Shown here: positions 1 to 11,092 of the stretch, piece after piece
How positions within the stretch are numbered: position 1 is the stretch's first letter
Layout: each line of letters opens with the position of its first letter
Assembly: GCA_977006965.1 (NCBI GenBank)
Contig: OZ345371.1
Coordinates: 806,001 to 870,000, forward strand
Direction of reading: 5' to 3'
Source: Phymatolithon calcareum
Lineage: Eukaryota > Rhodophyta > Florideophyceae > Hapalidiales
DNA length: 64,000 nucleotides
Notes under the pieces: generated by a model
What the model was told of the DNA's origin: nothing
What the model saw: the letters and a program-made list of their open reading frames with translations, nothing else
Databases searched by the model: none
Translations under genes and position numbers: made by a program

Positions 1-75
1 CAGGGGTCCCTTCGCACTCCAAATCTATACAAGATCTTCATATGGGAGAAGTGCCCAGAGATTGGGCAGACCTCC

Positions 76-937
76 AGGGGTCGTGCGCAATCCATTGCTA
101 TTGCAATTAATTGCAATTCATAGCAATTCGACCCAAATTGGGTTCTGATGAAGAATTGCAATTCGAATTGCTGGTCGGTAGGTTGTACGAAAGTGTATAG
201 TTCAGCAAGAGCAGAGTTGAAGGAAATAACGATCACTTCAAATGTGTGATGCGTAGTACGTGATAATTGGTTGTCGGTAGCATCTAATTTTATTATATAA
301 CTCGGGCCAGTATAAGCGTTCACCGGGGGAGCACTGCACCATTTTGGCCCAAATCAACTAAATAACTATCGGGCCAAAATGTTGCCGTGCTCCGTAGACC
401 ACTACAACAGAACGATCACATGGATGGTTGAATTCATTCATCCTTTCAAGTATAACGGTATGGGTGTCTAGAGTGCCGTTTCTGAAAAGACAGATAGAAG
501 AGTCAATATAAAAAGTGAAGTCGTACATTTATCCAAAGCACACTACCAGACCCAGTCGGCAACACCTAAACAAATTTCGCTCTTCCAATCATGGTACTAC
601 CTATTCCGAAACCGAAGCCGAAACAAGTTGTACAGCAGCTAATGCAACTCCTTCGCGAACAGCCTCGAGATATCCATTCACGTCAATCAACCGCTCTTAT
701 TGGGATGATCAAACTGTGAAGAAAGCTATGCGTTGTCAACCAGCGTGTTGAACAGGCTATCGCAGAAGACGAAAGTTTCGTTCACCTAGGAGAAGAGGCA
801 TGAATAAACAATTAACTTGACTATTGCGGGAAGTATTCAAATTGCAATTCGAATTGCTGACTAACCGTAGTGAGCAATTGAATTGTTTAATTGCCAGACA
901 AACAGCAATGTCGAGCAATGGAATTGGCACTACCCCT
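76..937. mobile_element. MULE-like non-autonomous DNA transposon
   Basis: An 862-bp insertion inside the L-B reverse transcriptase. It is flanked by a perfect 10-bp direct repeat, gcagacctcc, at 66-75 and 938-947. The two ends form an imperfect inverted repeat: left AGGGGTCGTGC..AATCCATTGCT, right (reverse complement) AGGGGTAGTGCCAATTCCATTGCT. Subterminal DNA is rich in CAATTG-type motifs; aattgcaattcgaattgctg occurs near each end, at 153 and 843. No transposase ORF is visible inside. Ten-base duplications are typical of Mutator-like elements (9-11 bp), so that assignment is by inference; other superfamilies with 8-10 bp duplications are possible. Confidence 0.7.
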
Positions 938-1191
938 GCAGACCTCCCTTCAATCCTCATCGCAGGCGACGTAATTTTTTTAGCGAAATCACGTTCTGCT
1001 CTGCAGGGATTGCTAGAAAAAGCCACTCAATGGGCCCGAGAACGCGGGATGCCATGGAACAAGAAGCAAGGAAAAAGCGAGATACTTGAATCGGATGAGA
1101 AATCGGGCGTGACCATTCCAGCTGGCTAATAAGGCCCGCGCACATGTCCCGGAAGTCAGCTACTTCAGAGTATCCCTAGGACCGGAGGGGG

Positions 1192-1675
1192 GGAAATTGT
1201 AGGTTTTTATTTTAGAAGCCCTCAACGACGGTATTCACCAACACCAGAGCAGCTTCCCGTTCATACTGCCATCTCATTACCCAATCAGATCACATTTCAC
1301 TATCATTTCTTCTAGCATATAGATTTCCAAGGCTAAAAGTTTGTCAATCGCCGTTTTCGTCCCTTTTCCCCAAGATTCTTCTGCTCTTGGACTTGTCAAA
1401 TTTCGTTGTAGAGTTTTCAGATTCTCTTCCACGACCTCGTTGAAATGTTCAATGCACGACTCTGCTCTTCGTGGTGGGAAGCGGCCGAAGAACCACTTAA
1501 CTGCTAGGAGTCGGTGTTTCCTGGATCAAATTTGGAGTACAGGGCTTACTTTCTCCTTTGTATCGACGGTAATTTTTCTCTCTTTTTCTTCTTCCTCTTC
1601 AATCCATTCCTTTCGTCGGCGGTGGCTCTCGTGTTTGTGGGTCACCAGCCCTCGTACGGCTCGCTCGGTACTGCC
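1192..1675 (-). mobile_element. 5'-truncated L-A LINE insertion
   Basis: A 484-bp minus-strand copy of the 3' end of family L-A. It encodes the C-terminal protein tail (EKEEEKER.., RSRKHRLLAVKWFFGRFPPR) seen intact-like at 22266-22685 and 31554-31904, followed by the family 3' end that reads AATAAAAACCTACAATTTCC. It is bounded by a perfect 19-bp target duplication, tccctaggaccggaggggg, at 1173-1191 and 1676-1694. Removing the insert and one repeat rejoins the plus-strand L-B reading YFRVSLGPEGVTDT. Confidence 0.9.
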
Positions 1676-2555
1676 TCCCTAGGACCGGAGGGGGTTACAG
1701 ATACACTGATGTTGCAACGCCTCAAAATGGCAATGAACGCTCCGTACGAGCTCCGTGCACTACAGGTATTCAAGAAGGGAATGGGCATACATATGTTCAT
1801 CCATGTATACAAGACATTAATCTTCCACGTTGGGAGTACGCTATGCACTTAACACCGTGGACAGAAAATATCCAGAGCGCCGTCAAGGAAGTTGAACAAA
1901 CGTTTTTCAGACAAGTCTTCGGGCCGCTGGCACGAGGAAAGACTGATAGACCTCGTGTACTATGTCGAATACAAGCTGCTTACCATCGACGGGAAATACT
2001 ATCTTTCAAAATGATGAGAAGGACCAGGGCGAAAGAAGTAAAGTTTATAGAGGAACCGCCAGAGAGAAGAAACTCGGAAGAGCTTCAAGCTACACGTAAT
2101 GACATCGCAGCGATGGAAACTAGAGAAACGTTTAATAAAGCGATGAACCACATAACAGCGAACAAATCTGCAGAAGTACTTCGATCAACATTCCTGAGAA
2201 AGAATGGAGAGAGCCATGAATCGAAGAGAAAGAGGAAAATTCCGTACGACAAGACAAGAGAACTCCCTGCAATACTCAAATTTCCAAAACTGAAACACAG
2301 GAAACTGGCGGTTCAGTACGCCTTTGGAAGATTTCCCTAAGTGTCTACCACACTGATGGCAGAGAGATTCGGAAACAAAGCCAGACAGCACATGAAGACC
2401 CTGGATCACAACTTTTCAGCCTATTAACTCAAGGAAGAAGACAGAGCGGCAACAAAGAAGGCACTAGATAACATTTTGCTCTTCAGCAAAAGCATCATCG
2501 AGAGTATGCAGAAGGAAGAAGAACTGTACTGAAAGAAGAAGCGAGGCCTCGAGAA

Positions 2556-3529
2556 TTTTGAATTTATTAAACGCCCTCATAAACAATCATAAGACTGTAA
2601 GGGAGATGCGTTTCAGATGCTACTACCTTGGTAGCTCCGTTAAAGCCCTCAAAAGCTCGTTGCTATCGTCGTAACCCTAGCTGCAAAAACCCTCCTCCAG
2701 AGAAGGTGGAGGGAAAAGCTTAGAGTCCACTTGTCCTGTTCATAGGAATCTCAGCGTCTCCGTTATATTTTGTCTTGGTCTATTCCATGTCGTCATAAAA
2801 GACGATTGTGAGGAATAGTACTTTGTCAAGTGCCTTTTCAGTCTCACTAGTCTCCTCTTCTGTCAGTCGATATCTTTGAAGGTACACTTCGAGCTTGTTC
2901 ATGAGAGTTGGTACGATTTCACCGAATTTGTCTTCCAGAAGTGTGGTACTCAATGAGGGAAAACGTCTGAATGCCCATTTAATCGCCAATTGGCGGTGAC
3001 GTGCTTTCGGTAGTCTGATGATGGCGGGAGTAGATCGGGGAATATCATAAGGAATATTCCTCTTTCTGCTCGCCTCCAAGCCTTCTCCTTCGTCTTTAAA
3101 GAGCAGTTCTCTCAACGATTAAGATAGGTTAGTGCCGTCTCGAATAGGTCGTGATGTAACATTGATGATATGTCACGACACACCCATTGCAATTCCTCAA
3201 CTTCTCTTTCCTCTCTTGGGACTGCGACCAAGCCCATTTTCCTTGTTCTGGCTAGTTCAAGCATTCGTAACGCTAGAACTAATATTCTGTCTTCCGCATT
3301 ATGTATGCGACAGAGAAGACGAAGTCTCGCGGTTTGATTTTTTGCGATTGGACCAAATACTTGTCCAAAAATGTCTTCTCCACGTCTGCAATAGCTGTTT
3401 GAACTCTTGTCGTCCATGGCGTCAGGTGCATGGCATATTCCCATCTTGGCTGTATCAAGGCCTTGTACATCTTGATTGCTTTTAAGGGTCTGAGTCCCCG
3501 GGCTGTTACACCAAGGAATCTCAGACGCC
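2556..3529 (-). mobile_element. L-B LINE 3' end, C-terminal RT tail and 3' UTR
   Basis: Minus-strand pieces read RRLRFLGVTARGLRPLKAIK, MYKALIQPRWEYAMHLTPWT, then ..RLRLLCRIHNAED and RHRQLAIKWAFRRFP, the post-RT region shared by all LINEs here, broken by frameshifts at about 3440 and 3115. The ORF ends near 2781 and is followed by a 3' UTR (2556-2780) that is almost identical to 25209-25441 in the 5S chimera. The copy is 5' truncated; gcctcgagaa at 2546 and gcctcgaaaa at 3527 may be its target duplication. It lies tail to tail with the plus L-B copy. Confidence 0.75.
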
Positions 3530-3739
3530 TCGAAAACTGCTTCGAAGAGCTATCAAAAACAACCGAGTACATACTAGGGGCTTAGATAGAATACCTGACA
3601 TAGGAGTAGAGCCGCTCTAGTGAGGGTAGCGCCTGAGGAAGCCATGCCTGTATATTCGTATAACTGTGAGGCTTTTTTAAAGCCCCACAGTCATATTTTT
3701 TTGCAATTTTTTAAAAAAATTGTAATATGAATGTAGGCC

Positions 3740-4078
3740 ATCTATGTTATAGTGGTAATTTTCTCCTACGGGTTTTTCCGTCGTCGATACGGAGGGATTA
3801 CAGTGCATCATACGTGTAAAGAAGATAAGGGAGCGGTAAAGAAAAAAGAGTCCAATCAATCTGGCCGTCCACGTGGACTCGCAGAACGTGGAACCACCAC
3901 GCTTGCTTCGGGTGGAATCGAATCGTCGAGCGGTATGCAGTGAAGAAGGAGTGCTCTCCTAATTACCTTGCAGAAATAACGATCAGCCGTAATCTAAGTA
4001 GAAGCTAATTCGGAACAATAAAGCACTGCCTTGCAAAGCCCCACTTGGGAGCGAAGGCAACTTACTTACTTACTTATA
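3740..4078 (+). other. Possible LINE 3' end with CTTA-repeat tail
   Basis: Plus-strand DNA ending in AACAATAAAG.. and then a short (CTTA)n microsatellite at 4058-4077, the kind of end seen on other LINEs in the window. A short reading (GRPRGLAERGTTTLASGG) ends at 3943. The segment 3636-3700 resembles the reverse complement of 10371-10420 (a repeat with GCCCGTATATTCGTATGAC), so at least two repeat families meet here. No protein domain is recognised. Confidence 0.3.
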
Positions 4079-4345
4079 GTGGTAAAACTGCTTCCGCGCA
4101 CCTATGCACATGTCTCGGAATGATACAGGAAGGAATGCGAGGTCGCCGGTTCGAGTCCTGTCACAAGCAAGAATTTAATTACTTTCCGTGAAGGACACAC
4201 GGATTTCGCCGTGTAGTGGTTTGCCGCACTACTCGTGCGAAGCAGTTACGCGAGTACCCAGAATGGATCCAGCTCGTGAACATTTTAGAGGCCCCCTAGA
4301 TGTGGGGTACCATAGTGTAGCTGGAATGCAATAAAAAAACAAACA
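4075..4345 (+). mobile_element. Candidate tRNA-derived SINE
   Basis: A pol III type-2-like promoter pair is visible: an A-box-like TATAGTGGTAAAAC at 4075-4088 and a perfect B box GGTTCGAGTCC at about 4148-4158, in the tRNA-like context gtcgccGGTTCGAGTCCtgt. About 170 bp of unrelated body follow, ending in an A-rich tail, gcaataaaaaaacaaac, near 4330-4345. The spacing between boxes is longer than in a plain tRNA and no acceptor stem closes, so it is not a tRNA gene. No target duplication was found. Confidence 0.4.
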
Positions 4346-5555
4346 ATGTAAGCATCTGTCGACTGATAGTCACGTTGCTCTTTTCGTTTCCAACACTATT
4401 CAATCTCTTCTGTTTCTAGACCAATAGGCCCAATAAGCGTGGAGAACAAAAATGTTTTAAAAGTATACAGAATACCGACCGCTCGAGACCATGGTCTCGA
4501 GCCCAGCCACCCCAAAAGCGGCTAGATAGAGAGCCAGACCGGTTGGACTTAGAAACACGGCAAAATCAGTAATTCTCCTGATTCCTCCATTTCGATCTAC
4601 AAGAGAGTAGGAGATAAAACGCAGCTCGCTTACGGTCTTAAGAGTGCTACTCATGACGTTTAATTAGTTATACTATAGAAATGCTTCAGGACAACGCGAG
4701 GATCAATCTGCGGTGACGTTTCGGATCTACTTGTACAACTGACAGTCAAACATGGAAACAACTAGACAGCGTGGAAGCAATCCAGACCCCCGAATCGCTG
4801 CCAGCTTTATTAGCGGAAAAGGCAAAAACAAATGATTGCGCAGATGTTCGATCTTGAACTACTATAAGATTATGTCTCTAAGTACTTCCTTGTTCGGCCA
4901 GATTTTTTGATGAGAGACGAAGAGCTTGGGAACGAAAAGCACTGCAGTCTGGAGATATCACCTCTTGGTTTATGTAAAAACATGAAGATGGGCTAGCTTG
5001 GCCCCTTGTTGAAAGGCAGGAAAGGAACTTATACATTACACTATTGGGAACCTACAACATTTACTTACAGAGTCTTCGATTCCATTTCTTCAGCTATAGC
5101 GCATTCGCTCTTCTCCATAGCTCTCGGCATTCTTCTGTTTGTCGAAGAGCAGTTGAAATCCATCCACATATTGCTTGTCGCGTAAGATCTGCAACATCTC
5201 ATGCGAGTAATCCTTGTCCAGCGTTATCGTCTCTGCAATGAAGAGCTGTGCTCTGGCTGACATAACTCCTCACGGAAGGATATTGGCCTTCCTTCGTGGG
5301 CAAACTAAGGAAGGCCAGCCTACGCTCCAGCTATGTTTTTCCCTCCTGTTTAATTCCCTTCATCACAACCAAAAGATCAACTGGCGCAAGATGAATTCGA
5401 GAGTTCCGTGGGCATGAGATGATGGGTAAGCTAGGTGGCGTCATCATTTTAGTGAACGCTTACCTCCTCACGGTAGCTTTCTGTAGGTCTATTCATAGAT
5501 TGTTTACGGTATATAAGACAATGTAGCCGACCCCAAGTAGCAGGATCACGGATAT
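4346..5555. other. Unassigned DNA, no supported gene
   Basis: I see no recognisable protein, RNA or transposon end. It holds a perfect 22-bp palindrome at 4481-4502 centred on ACCATGGT and an 11-bp inverted repeat (tggccttcctt / aaggaaggcca) at 5284-5317. The open frames are short and look like chance. Confidence 0.5.
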
Positions 5556-5762
5556 CGTAATTCAATGGATTTATTGAGAAGGTACCATGTGTCCCCACTG
5601 GAGAAAAGTCGGCACCTTTCTAGGCACATTCCACTAGCATTAAAAAATTTCGGCTTCCTTAATCGAAAATACTATAATCACGTCAATGGCTCTAGCCACG
5701 TCAATATATTCTACCGGGGTCCATGTAGGCTTCTTCAGGATTCTGTTGAGTTTTCCAATTGC

Positions 5763-6551
5763 CTATGATCCTTGACTGCCCATTTCTTCAAATAACTTCG
5801 GTGGGTTTCTCGGAAAATTGCGTATAAACCACCTTGCACAAAAGATTCTGTATCTGCTTTCTTTCATCCTCACTGCTTGGTGCGGTATACAATTCTTGGC
5901 AAACGTAATTCTCCTGATGCGGTGCCTTTCTTTCTGTTCCCATACTTGCCGAAGGCCAGATCTATCCTTAATGTCAGTTTTCGTGTTTGATTCCCGTATA
6001 CAGTCGAGAGTTTCGATTTCTAGCTCTACCCCTGTGTCATCGGTCTCCTCCACAATCTTGCTTAATCTCCGTTTCAGCTTCTGGAGCAAGTGCTGTCGGC
6101 AAAACTCCCATAGCTCTATTTGGAACAGTTTCATTAGTCTTCTACAGTGCCGCGCTGCCCGCTTCCCCAATAGTATCGTTGCAATTTCCTTCTGAATTCT
6201 CACTGCTGCTTTCGATACACCGATTGTGTCCGGTGTTATATGCTCAGCGTACTCATCAGCTGGCCTGATAAAAGCTTTGAAGAGCCTGATGCTCTTTTCG
6301 GTGCTAAATCCTCTTCTTGTCATGCCTGGGTTTCTCATGAGCCGTACTTTGACCCGTGCGCTTTTGAATCGCTCCAGAAGCTTGTCGTCACGAATACCGA
6401 TAGGGTCAATTGTAGTCTCCTGATAGTCTGCAATGAGTCGTATTTCAAATTCCTTGTCTACCAGTATGATGGGTTTTCCTATCCTTCGAGTATAACTTAA
6501 CATTTTCGGGTCGACCACGTCATCCGATAGACCCGTGCCCATTCGGAGCAT
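5763..6551 (-). pseudogene. L-D RT C-terminal fragment, open for 262 codons
   Basis: Part of the L-D ORF2 downstream of the RT catalytic motifs. Residues such as KSIRLFKAFIRPADEYAEHI match the 'YKALV..WEYAIHL' thumb-like block of L-A, and IRRITFAKNCIPHQAVR..RWFIRNFPRNPP matches its C-terminal tail. The same protein piece occurs at 28016-28555, 29723-30148 and 52573-52788. It has no upstream RT because L-E has inserted at 6560, so it is a fragment of a dead element and not a host gene. It lacks a credible start. Confidence 0.75.
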
Positions 6552-6568
6552 TCCTGGAGCATTTTATT

Positions 6569-8755
6569 TATTTATTTCTTTCTTTATTGCGGAAAGATCG
6601 CTCACATTTATGGTAAGCGTCTAGAGCTGTTTTGCAACAGCAACTCATTGTTCAGAAATTTGAGTACGGCTAGGGGTCTCTCACGGCATACCTCTTCTAC
6701 AGCCTTTTTCCCACTCGAGCAATATATTTTCGTCGTGAGGCGGAACGTCCACCTCATCGTAGGATTAAGTGTTCGGTAGTTTCCTCGGAACCAGAATTAC
6801 AGGCCTTGCACACTGGATCGTACGGAATTACTTCCATATTGCATCCGTGGTGAAAAGTGGCAACCACTGGGGTGCAGTCTCAAATCAGCCGGTGCAGTAT
6901 CACCTGTGCCCGTCTATGCGATATGGGAAGGTCTTCTGTAAGAGTTGGAACGACGACTGGATCCAATTTGGAAGGCGGCCTGATGATGGATCTTGCTGCT
7001 TCGAGTGTCAGAGGAACTTTCCGGTGGTACAGAAGGTTAGATTCGTAGATACCGTTTCGAGCTAGTTCGTCGGCGCATCATTTCTTGGAATTCCCCAGTG
7101 GCTAGGAATCAAAATGCCTTCGACAAATATACCCTTGGACATCAGCTGCTTCATAAGGCCCCAAAGTTTCCGTATCACCTCCCCGTATCCCCTCGGTTCA
7201 CCCTCAATGGCATCGATAGCGCTCCTACTGTCAGTGAACCACCGTATAGTGCTTCCAAGTGCGAATGGGATCTTCAACACTTCTTGGAACGCATGGGCAG
7301 CGGCAAAGACCTCGGCGTCATATGAAGATCCAACAGCTCCTGCCGTCAGCTTCAATTCCTTCACCATTTCGTTTCAGTTAATCAGAAAAATCTCTGCGCC
7401 GCCGACATTAGCAGGTATGGTTCTATACATGTCTAGCATATGGCCATCCTCATCACAAAGAACCACATGCTGTTTGGAAACGGTTGGAGTGGAGGCATAC
7501 GCATGCTTGTCAACGTCGTCGTAGAAAAGTAGAATATCCGGTGGTTTCCCGTGTCGAGTCCAAACCTTCGCCACCGCCGGGCTGTCTTGATGGTGCAATT
7601 CGTCGAATTTCTTCAGCGTCGCGGTGTACCAGCCTTAATTCCAGTTCACCGAGACTCGTTCGTCATTTTGAAAATCGCGGATGAACTCGGTGGGTATTTC
7701 TCCAACGCTGCCCTCTGTACATAGTTCAATGGTGGCTGGTTCCATGACTTCCCGCTCGAGTATCAGAGCCTCTGCGGCTAGTATCTTTTCCTTCTCCCCA
7801 TCCTTTGCTGACACAGGAGTAAGAAAACTGCAATACTTGTTCTTCGAACGGTCCTTCCCAATTGGTGGATGGAATCCATCTCGCGGGACCGCAAGAATTC
7901 CCTTTTCAGCGAGCTGTTGGGTACTAGTCTCGCGCCATGATCGCACTTCACTCTTCGGTTTCGCCACACGAGTGTTCATTGTACCTGTAACTGGGGTGTC
8001 CGGGGACAATCGTAACGCTTTTTCCATGACCATGATAGCCTCCATTTCTCCAAAATCATGCAGTGCCTTCATGCCAGTAAGCAGCCGAAGTTTCGAAATC
8101 TTTGTGGCTTTCAAGCAACCGGTGGAGACTCGAGCGGCTTCGTTTCTCGCAACTTCCACTTGCTTGATGTGGTTGTTAGCCCCGTGTACCGCATAGGCCG
8201 AGGCTCCGTATAGCGCTACTGGTTTAAAATAGCTTTTTCGGAATGACTCGATCGCATGTGACTCAGGTCCCCAAGTAGTTCCACTGAGAGCGCGCATGAA
8301 CCGAGTCTTTGATTTGAGCTTCTTCCGGTTTGCGAGCAGTGTTTCTTGAAGCTAAGTCGCTGGTCAGAATGGACTCCAAGAAATTTGTAGTCCGCCACCG
8401 CCTCGATCACTGCTCCCGAGATGCTGATCATTCCGCCGATCCGATGCATCGGAGGCTTGCCACCTCGGGCGAATCCTAGGACTTTGCACTTGCGAGTATT
8501 GAATGTTATGCGAAATCCTTTGCAATGCTGTGCAAGAATATGAGCAGCTTGGTTGAGTTTTACAATGACGTTATCCCAGTTTTTTCCGACTGCATGGAAA
8601 CTGGTGTCATCAGCAAAGCTGAATTGAACCAGACCTTCAAGATTGACATCCAAGTCAGAAATGTACAAGTTCAAAGACCTGGGGATAGCGAGCTTCCTTG
8701 TGGAAGGCCGCAACCAAGAACTCGGGATTTAGAAGTAGCATTGTTCCTCAACCCT
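6569..8755 (-). mobile_element. L-E LINE, 5' truncated, with RT and RNase H remnants
   Basis: Minus-strand order: RT block LPQGSSLSPGL and catalytic FSFADDTSF (8575-8720), a connector (7635-8297) containing SFLTPVSAKDGEKEKI, then an RNase H-like region: TEGSVGEIP at about 7710 (canonical TDGS decayed to TEGS), STIRWFTDSRSAIDA at about 7240 and IPSHWGIPRNDAP at about 7080. The C-terminal finger is at 6740-6900. The 3' tail (AATAAAGAAAGAAATAAATAAA, read in two parts) lies at 6569-6600. The flanks cattttatt (6560-6568) and cattttctt (8756-8764) look like a mutated target duplication, and removal rejoins L-D. It is older than the near-intact L-E insert at 49128-50409. Confidence 0.75.
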
Positions 8756-9891
8756 CATTTTCTTCTTCGCTTCTTGCCATTAGTATAACGTCAACGGCTA
8801 GCACGTTCAGACGAAATCTCGGGTCAGAATCAATGAGGCTATTGGCCGTGACTCTTCCTGCCAGAGTATACATGAGGATGTTGAACAGATTGGGGCAATG
8901 GGGGAATCTTGGGCGACTCTTCGTTCGCTTGTCCCTTGAGTTATTCCTGCGTTGCTCATAACAGTGAACGTAGTTTTCTGCAGCGAGAAGGAGACAAGTG
9001 ATGCAAGATTTGCTGATAGCTTGAGATCGGTTTCTCACATAAGCTCCTCTCTTGGAACTCAGTTCTATGATGACTTTAAGTCAACCACGGCTTTTGTGTT
9101 CCTTCCTTGTCTCACGGCTGCTATGTAACGGAGGAGGGGCCTTTCCGGTCCTTTCTTGGGCTGGAAACCCATTTCGGATCTGCTCAATCTATATTTTTTC
9201 TCGTTCAGTTTGGCCACTGCTGATTCAAATTCTTTGCGAGCGTGCGATAATAGAGAAAACCGTCTGTAGCTTTTTGGTGAGCTTGGGTCTCCTTTCTTAA
9301 ATATTGGAACCACCAGTGCCTTATTCCAATCGTTAGGCCAGCAGCTGAGATAGCCGGCTTTTGTGTCAGTCGCTAGCAGGAAAGTGTAGCTGTCTTCAGG
9401 GGTGAGTAGCTATGCTTCGGAGAAGATGCCATCCGGACCAGCTGCTTTTTCCCTCAGGGCACGATTTCAGGGCGTTCTTGAGCTGTCGTTTAATGATCGC
9501 GTTACTTGGAATTTCTTCGGTTCTACGGCTGTTCCTCTGGCTTCCTTGAGCTCCCCTGATAGATGAGTTGCCATTTCCTCCCGGTCTAAAGGTATGCCTT
9601 CGCAGCAATTCGTCTGAATTCTCCTCTTCTTCATTCAAATTAAACATTTCATCTTTTTCGAGAAGTCTGTTGGAGTTGAGGCGGATAGATCTTTAGTGAA
9701 TTTGTTAAAGCATGGTCTTCTGTTCGCCCTGGTCATCTTTTTTACCTTTCTGTCGAGATATCTGTCCCTTTGCCAGTCACTGACCCGGATAGTTTTCTGA
9801 GCCTTCTTGTAGGCCCCCGTTCAGAGCTTAGAAAGTTTGTCCAGTTCTTTAGTCCAGAACTCTTTCAATCTCCTTGTCTTCCTCGACTTCT

Positions 9892-10239
9892 GTAATCACT
9901 GGGAGTGAAAAGATTAGGGTTGGGGTTTATCTTTAAAAGGGTTGATGTCTCTGTGATGCGATGCTTCAGTCTAAGAGGCGATCTAAATCGCCGCTTAAAT
10001 AGGGCAGGGGCGAGCAATTGCACACCCTGCAAAAAGGGGGGGCGCTTAATCGACTCTAGACTAATATTACGTTTATTCTTAGTCGGCGTCTGCGATAAAT
10101 CCGTAGGTACCTCTTGGAAGAGTCGTTCACGATACTGTGTTGTCACTGTCGGTGGATACGTCACAAGGAGCCGTTATAGAGCTCCTAGTTCGACTGTGAT
10201 AATGTCGTTCATTACACGACTGCAACATTGCGTGTCTGC
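9892..10239. mobile_element. Small twin element, copy 1
   Basis: A 348-bp insertion in L-D with no ORF. It starts GTAATCACTGGGAGTG and ends CATTGCGTGTCTGC, and shares most of its left 170 bases and its last bases with copy 2 at 10854-11092. The flanks acttct (9886-9891) and acttcc (10240-10245) form a 6-bp duplication with one change. The L-D copy at 30760-30800 lacks the insert (gacttcctgtatac), which defines the empty site. The ends are only weakly inverted (GTAATCAC / GCAGACAC). Confidence 0.6.
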
Positions 10240-10853
10240 ACTTCCTGTGTCCCACGGTTCGTTAATGATATCACAGATGCTCCTGCAGGCCTTCTGAAAG
10301 GTTGTTTTCGTTTTATAGATATCTTGTATTGCTGCTGGGAGTCTTGAATTATATGCGAACACTTTTTTATTTTTTTTAAAGCCCCGCAGTCATACGAATA
10401 TACGGGCAGGGCTTCTTCAGGTGCAGCCATCGCTGGGCCGGCTGTACTCTTATGTATGGCATTCTATCTGAGACCCTTGCATGTGTTCGGTTGTTTTGAT
10501 TGCTCTATATTCGAACACTGCTTTTACGTGGAGCTTATTGTTTTTTCCTGGCCCTCAACTGTAAGCAGTAATCCTCGTCTCTTCGGCAGGGTTTTTGCTG
10601 CCACCCGGCCAAATAATGATATATGATCATTCGATTCAATCCATTCGCCGTACTGCCTGTCCGGTTGTTCCCTTACATATGATGACTTCGATCACGCTTG
10701 AGCCGAGATGGCTGTGGCATGTTGGGCCGCGCGTTGAAGAAATTTGCCGTCCCCAATTTTGTGCCCAGTTGGACAGTATTTGACCTTTTCGATTCCCCTT
10801 CTTGTGCGATGCCTTTTGTCGACAGTTTAGGTTCCCGATCAATACTGAAGGCT

Positions 10854-11092
10854 GTAATCACTGGGAGTGCCAAGATAAGGTTGGGTTTATCATGAAAAGG
10901 GGTGATCTCTCTCCGATGAGTCTAAGGTGCGATTTAGGATCGCCGCTTAAATAGAGCAGGGGCGAGAAATGCACACCCTGTACAAAGAGGGGGAGCACTA
11001 ACTGACACTACTCTAATAATCGCAATTGGTCCGTATGTAATCCCTGAGAGTGTAAGTGTCCCTCTTTACGCTCATGGAGCATTGCGTGTCTA
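10854..11092. mobile_element. Small twin element, copy 2 (internally shorter)
   Basis: A 239-bp relative of the element at 9892-10239 in the same orientation, missing about 110 internal bases. It has the same start (GTAATCACTGGGAGTG) and end (CATTGCGTGTCTAC). It is flanked by aaggct (10848-10853) and aaggcc (11093-11098), again a 6-bp duplication with one difference. It interrupts the L-D endonuclease region. Confidence 0.6.

Larger units (their letters stand above)
1..2553 (+). mobile_element. Old LINE copy (L-B), RT region, split by two later insertions
   Basis: This is a decayed reverse transcriptase of a non-LTR retrotransposon. Bases 1-75 read the RT block QGS..PNLYKIF. The coding resumes at 938 with ADLPSILIAGDVIFLAKS (the catalytic FADD block, decayed to AGDV) and GMPWNKKQGKSEIL. 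It resumes again after 1694 with GPEGVTDTLMLQRL and, from 1843, MHLTPWTENIQ..RVLCRIQAA and the C-terminal repeat-like helix region KHRKLAVQYAFGRFP ending at 2340. The same blocks occur in the minus copy at 2556-3529. The gaps 76-937 and 1192-1675 are insertions flanked by target duplications. Frameshifts and stops make it non-functional. The 3' UTR is lost where it abuts the L-B minus copy near 2553. Confidence 0.8.

Noticed and set aside
1310-1682. Plus-strand ORF 1341-1682 as a gene (also 22340-22639 minus and 31600-31899 plus)
   Set aside because: All are antisense shadows of the L-A C-terminal tail.
5284-5317. Inverted repeat tggccttcctt/aaggaaggcca as a transcription terminator
   Set aside because: There is no gene upstream, no T run, and a eukaryotic context.
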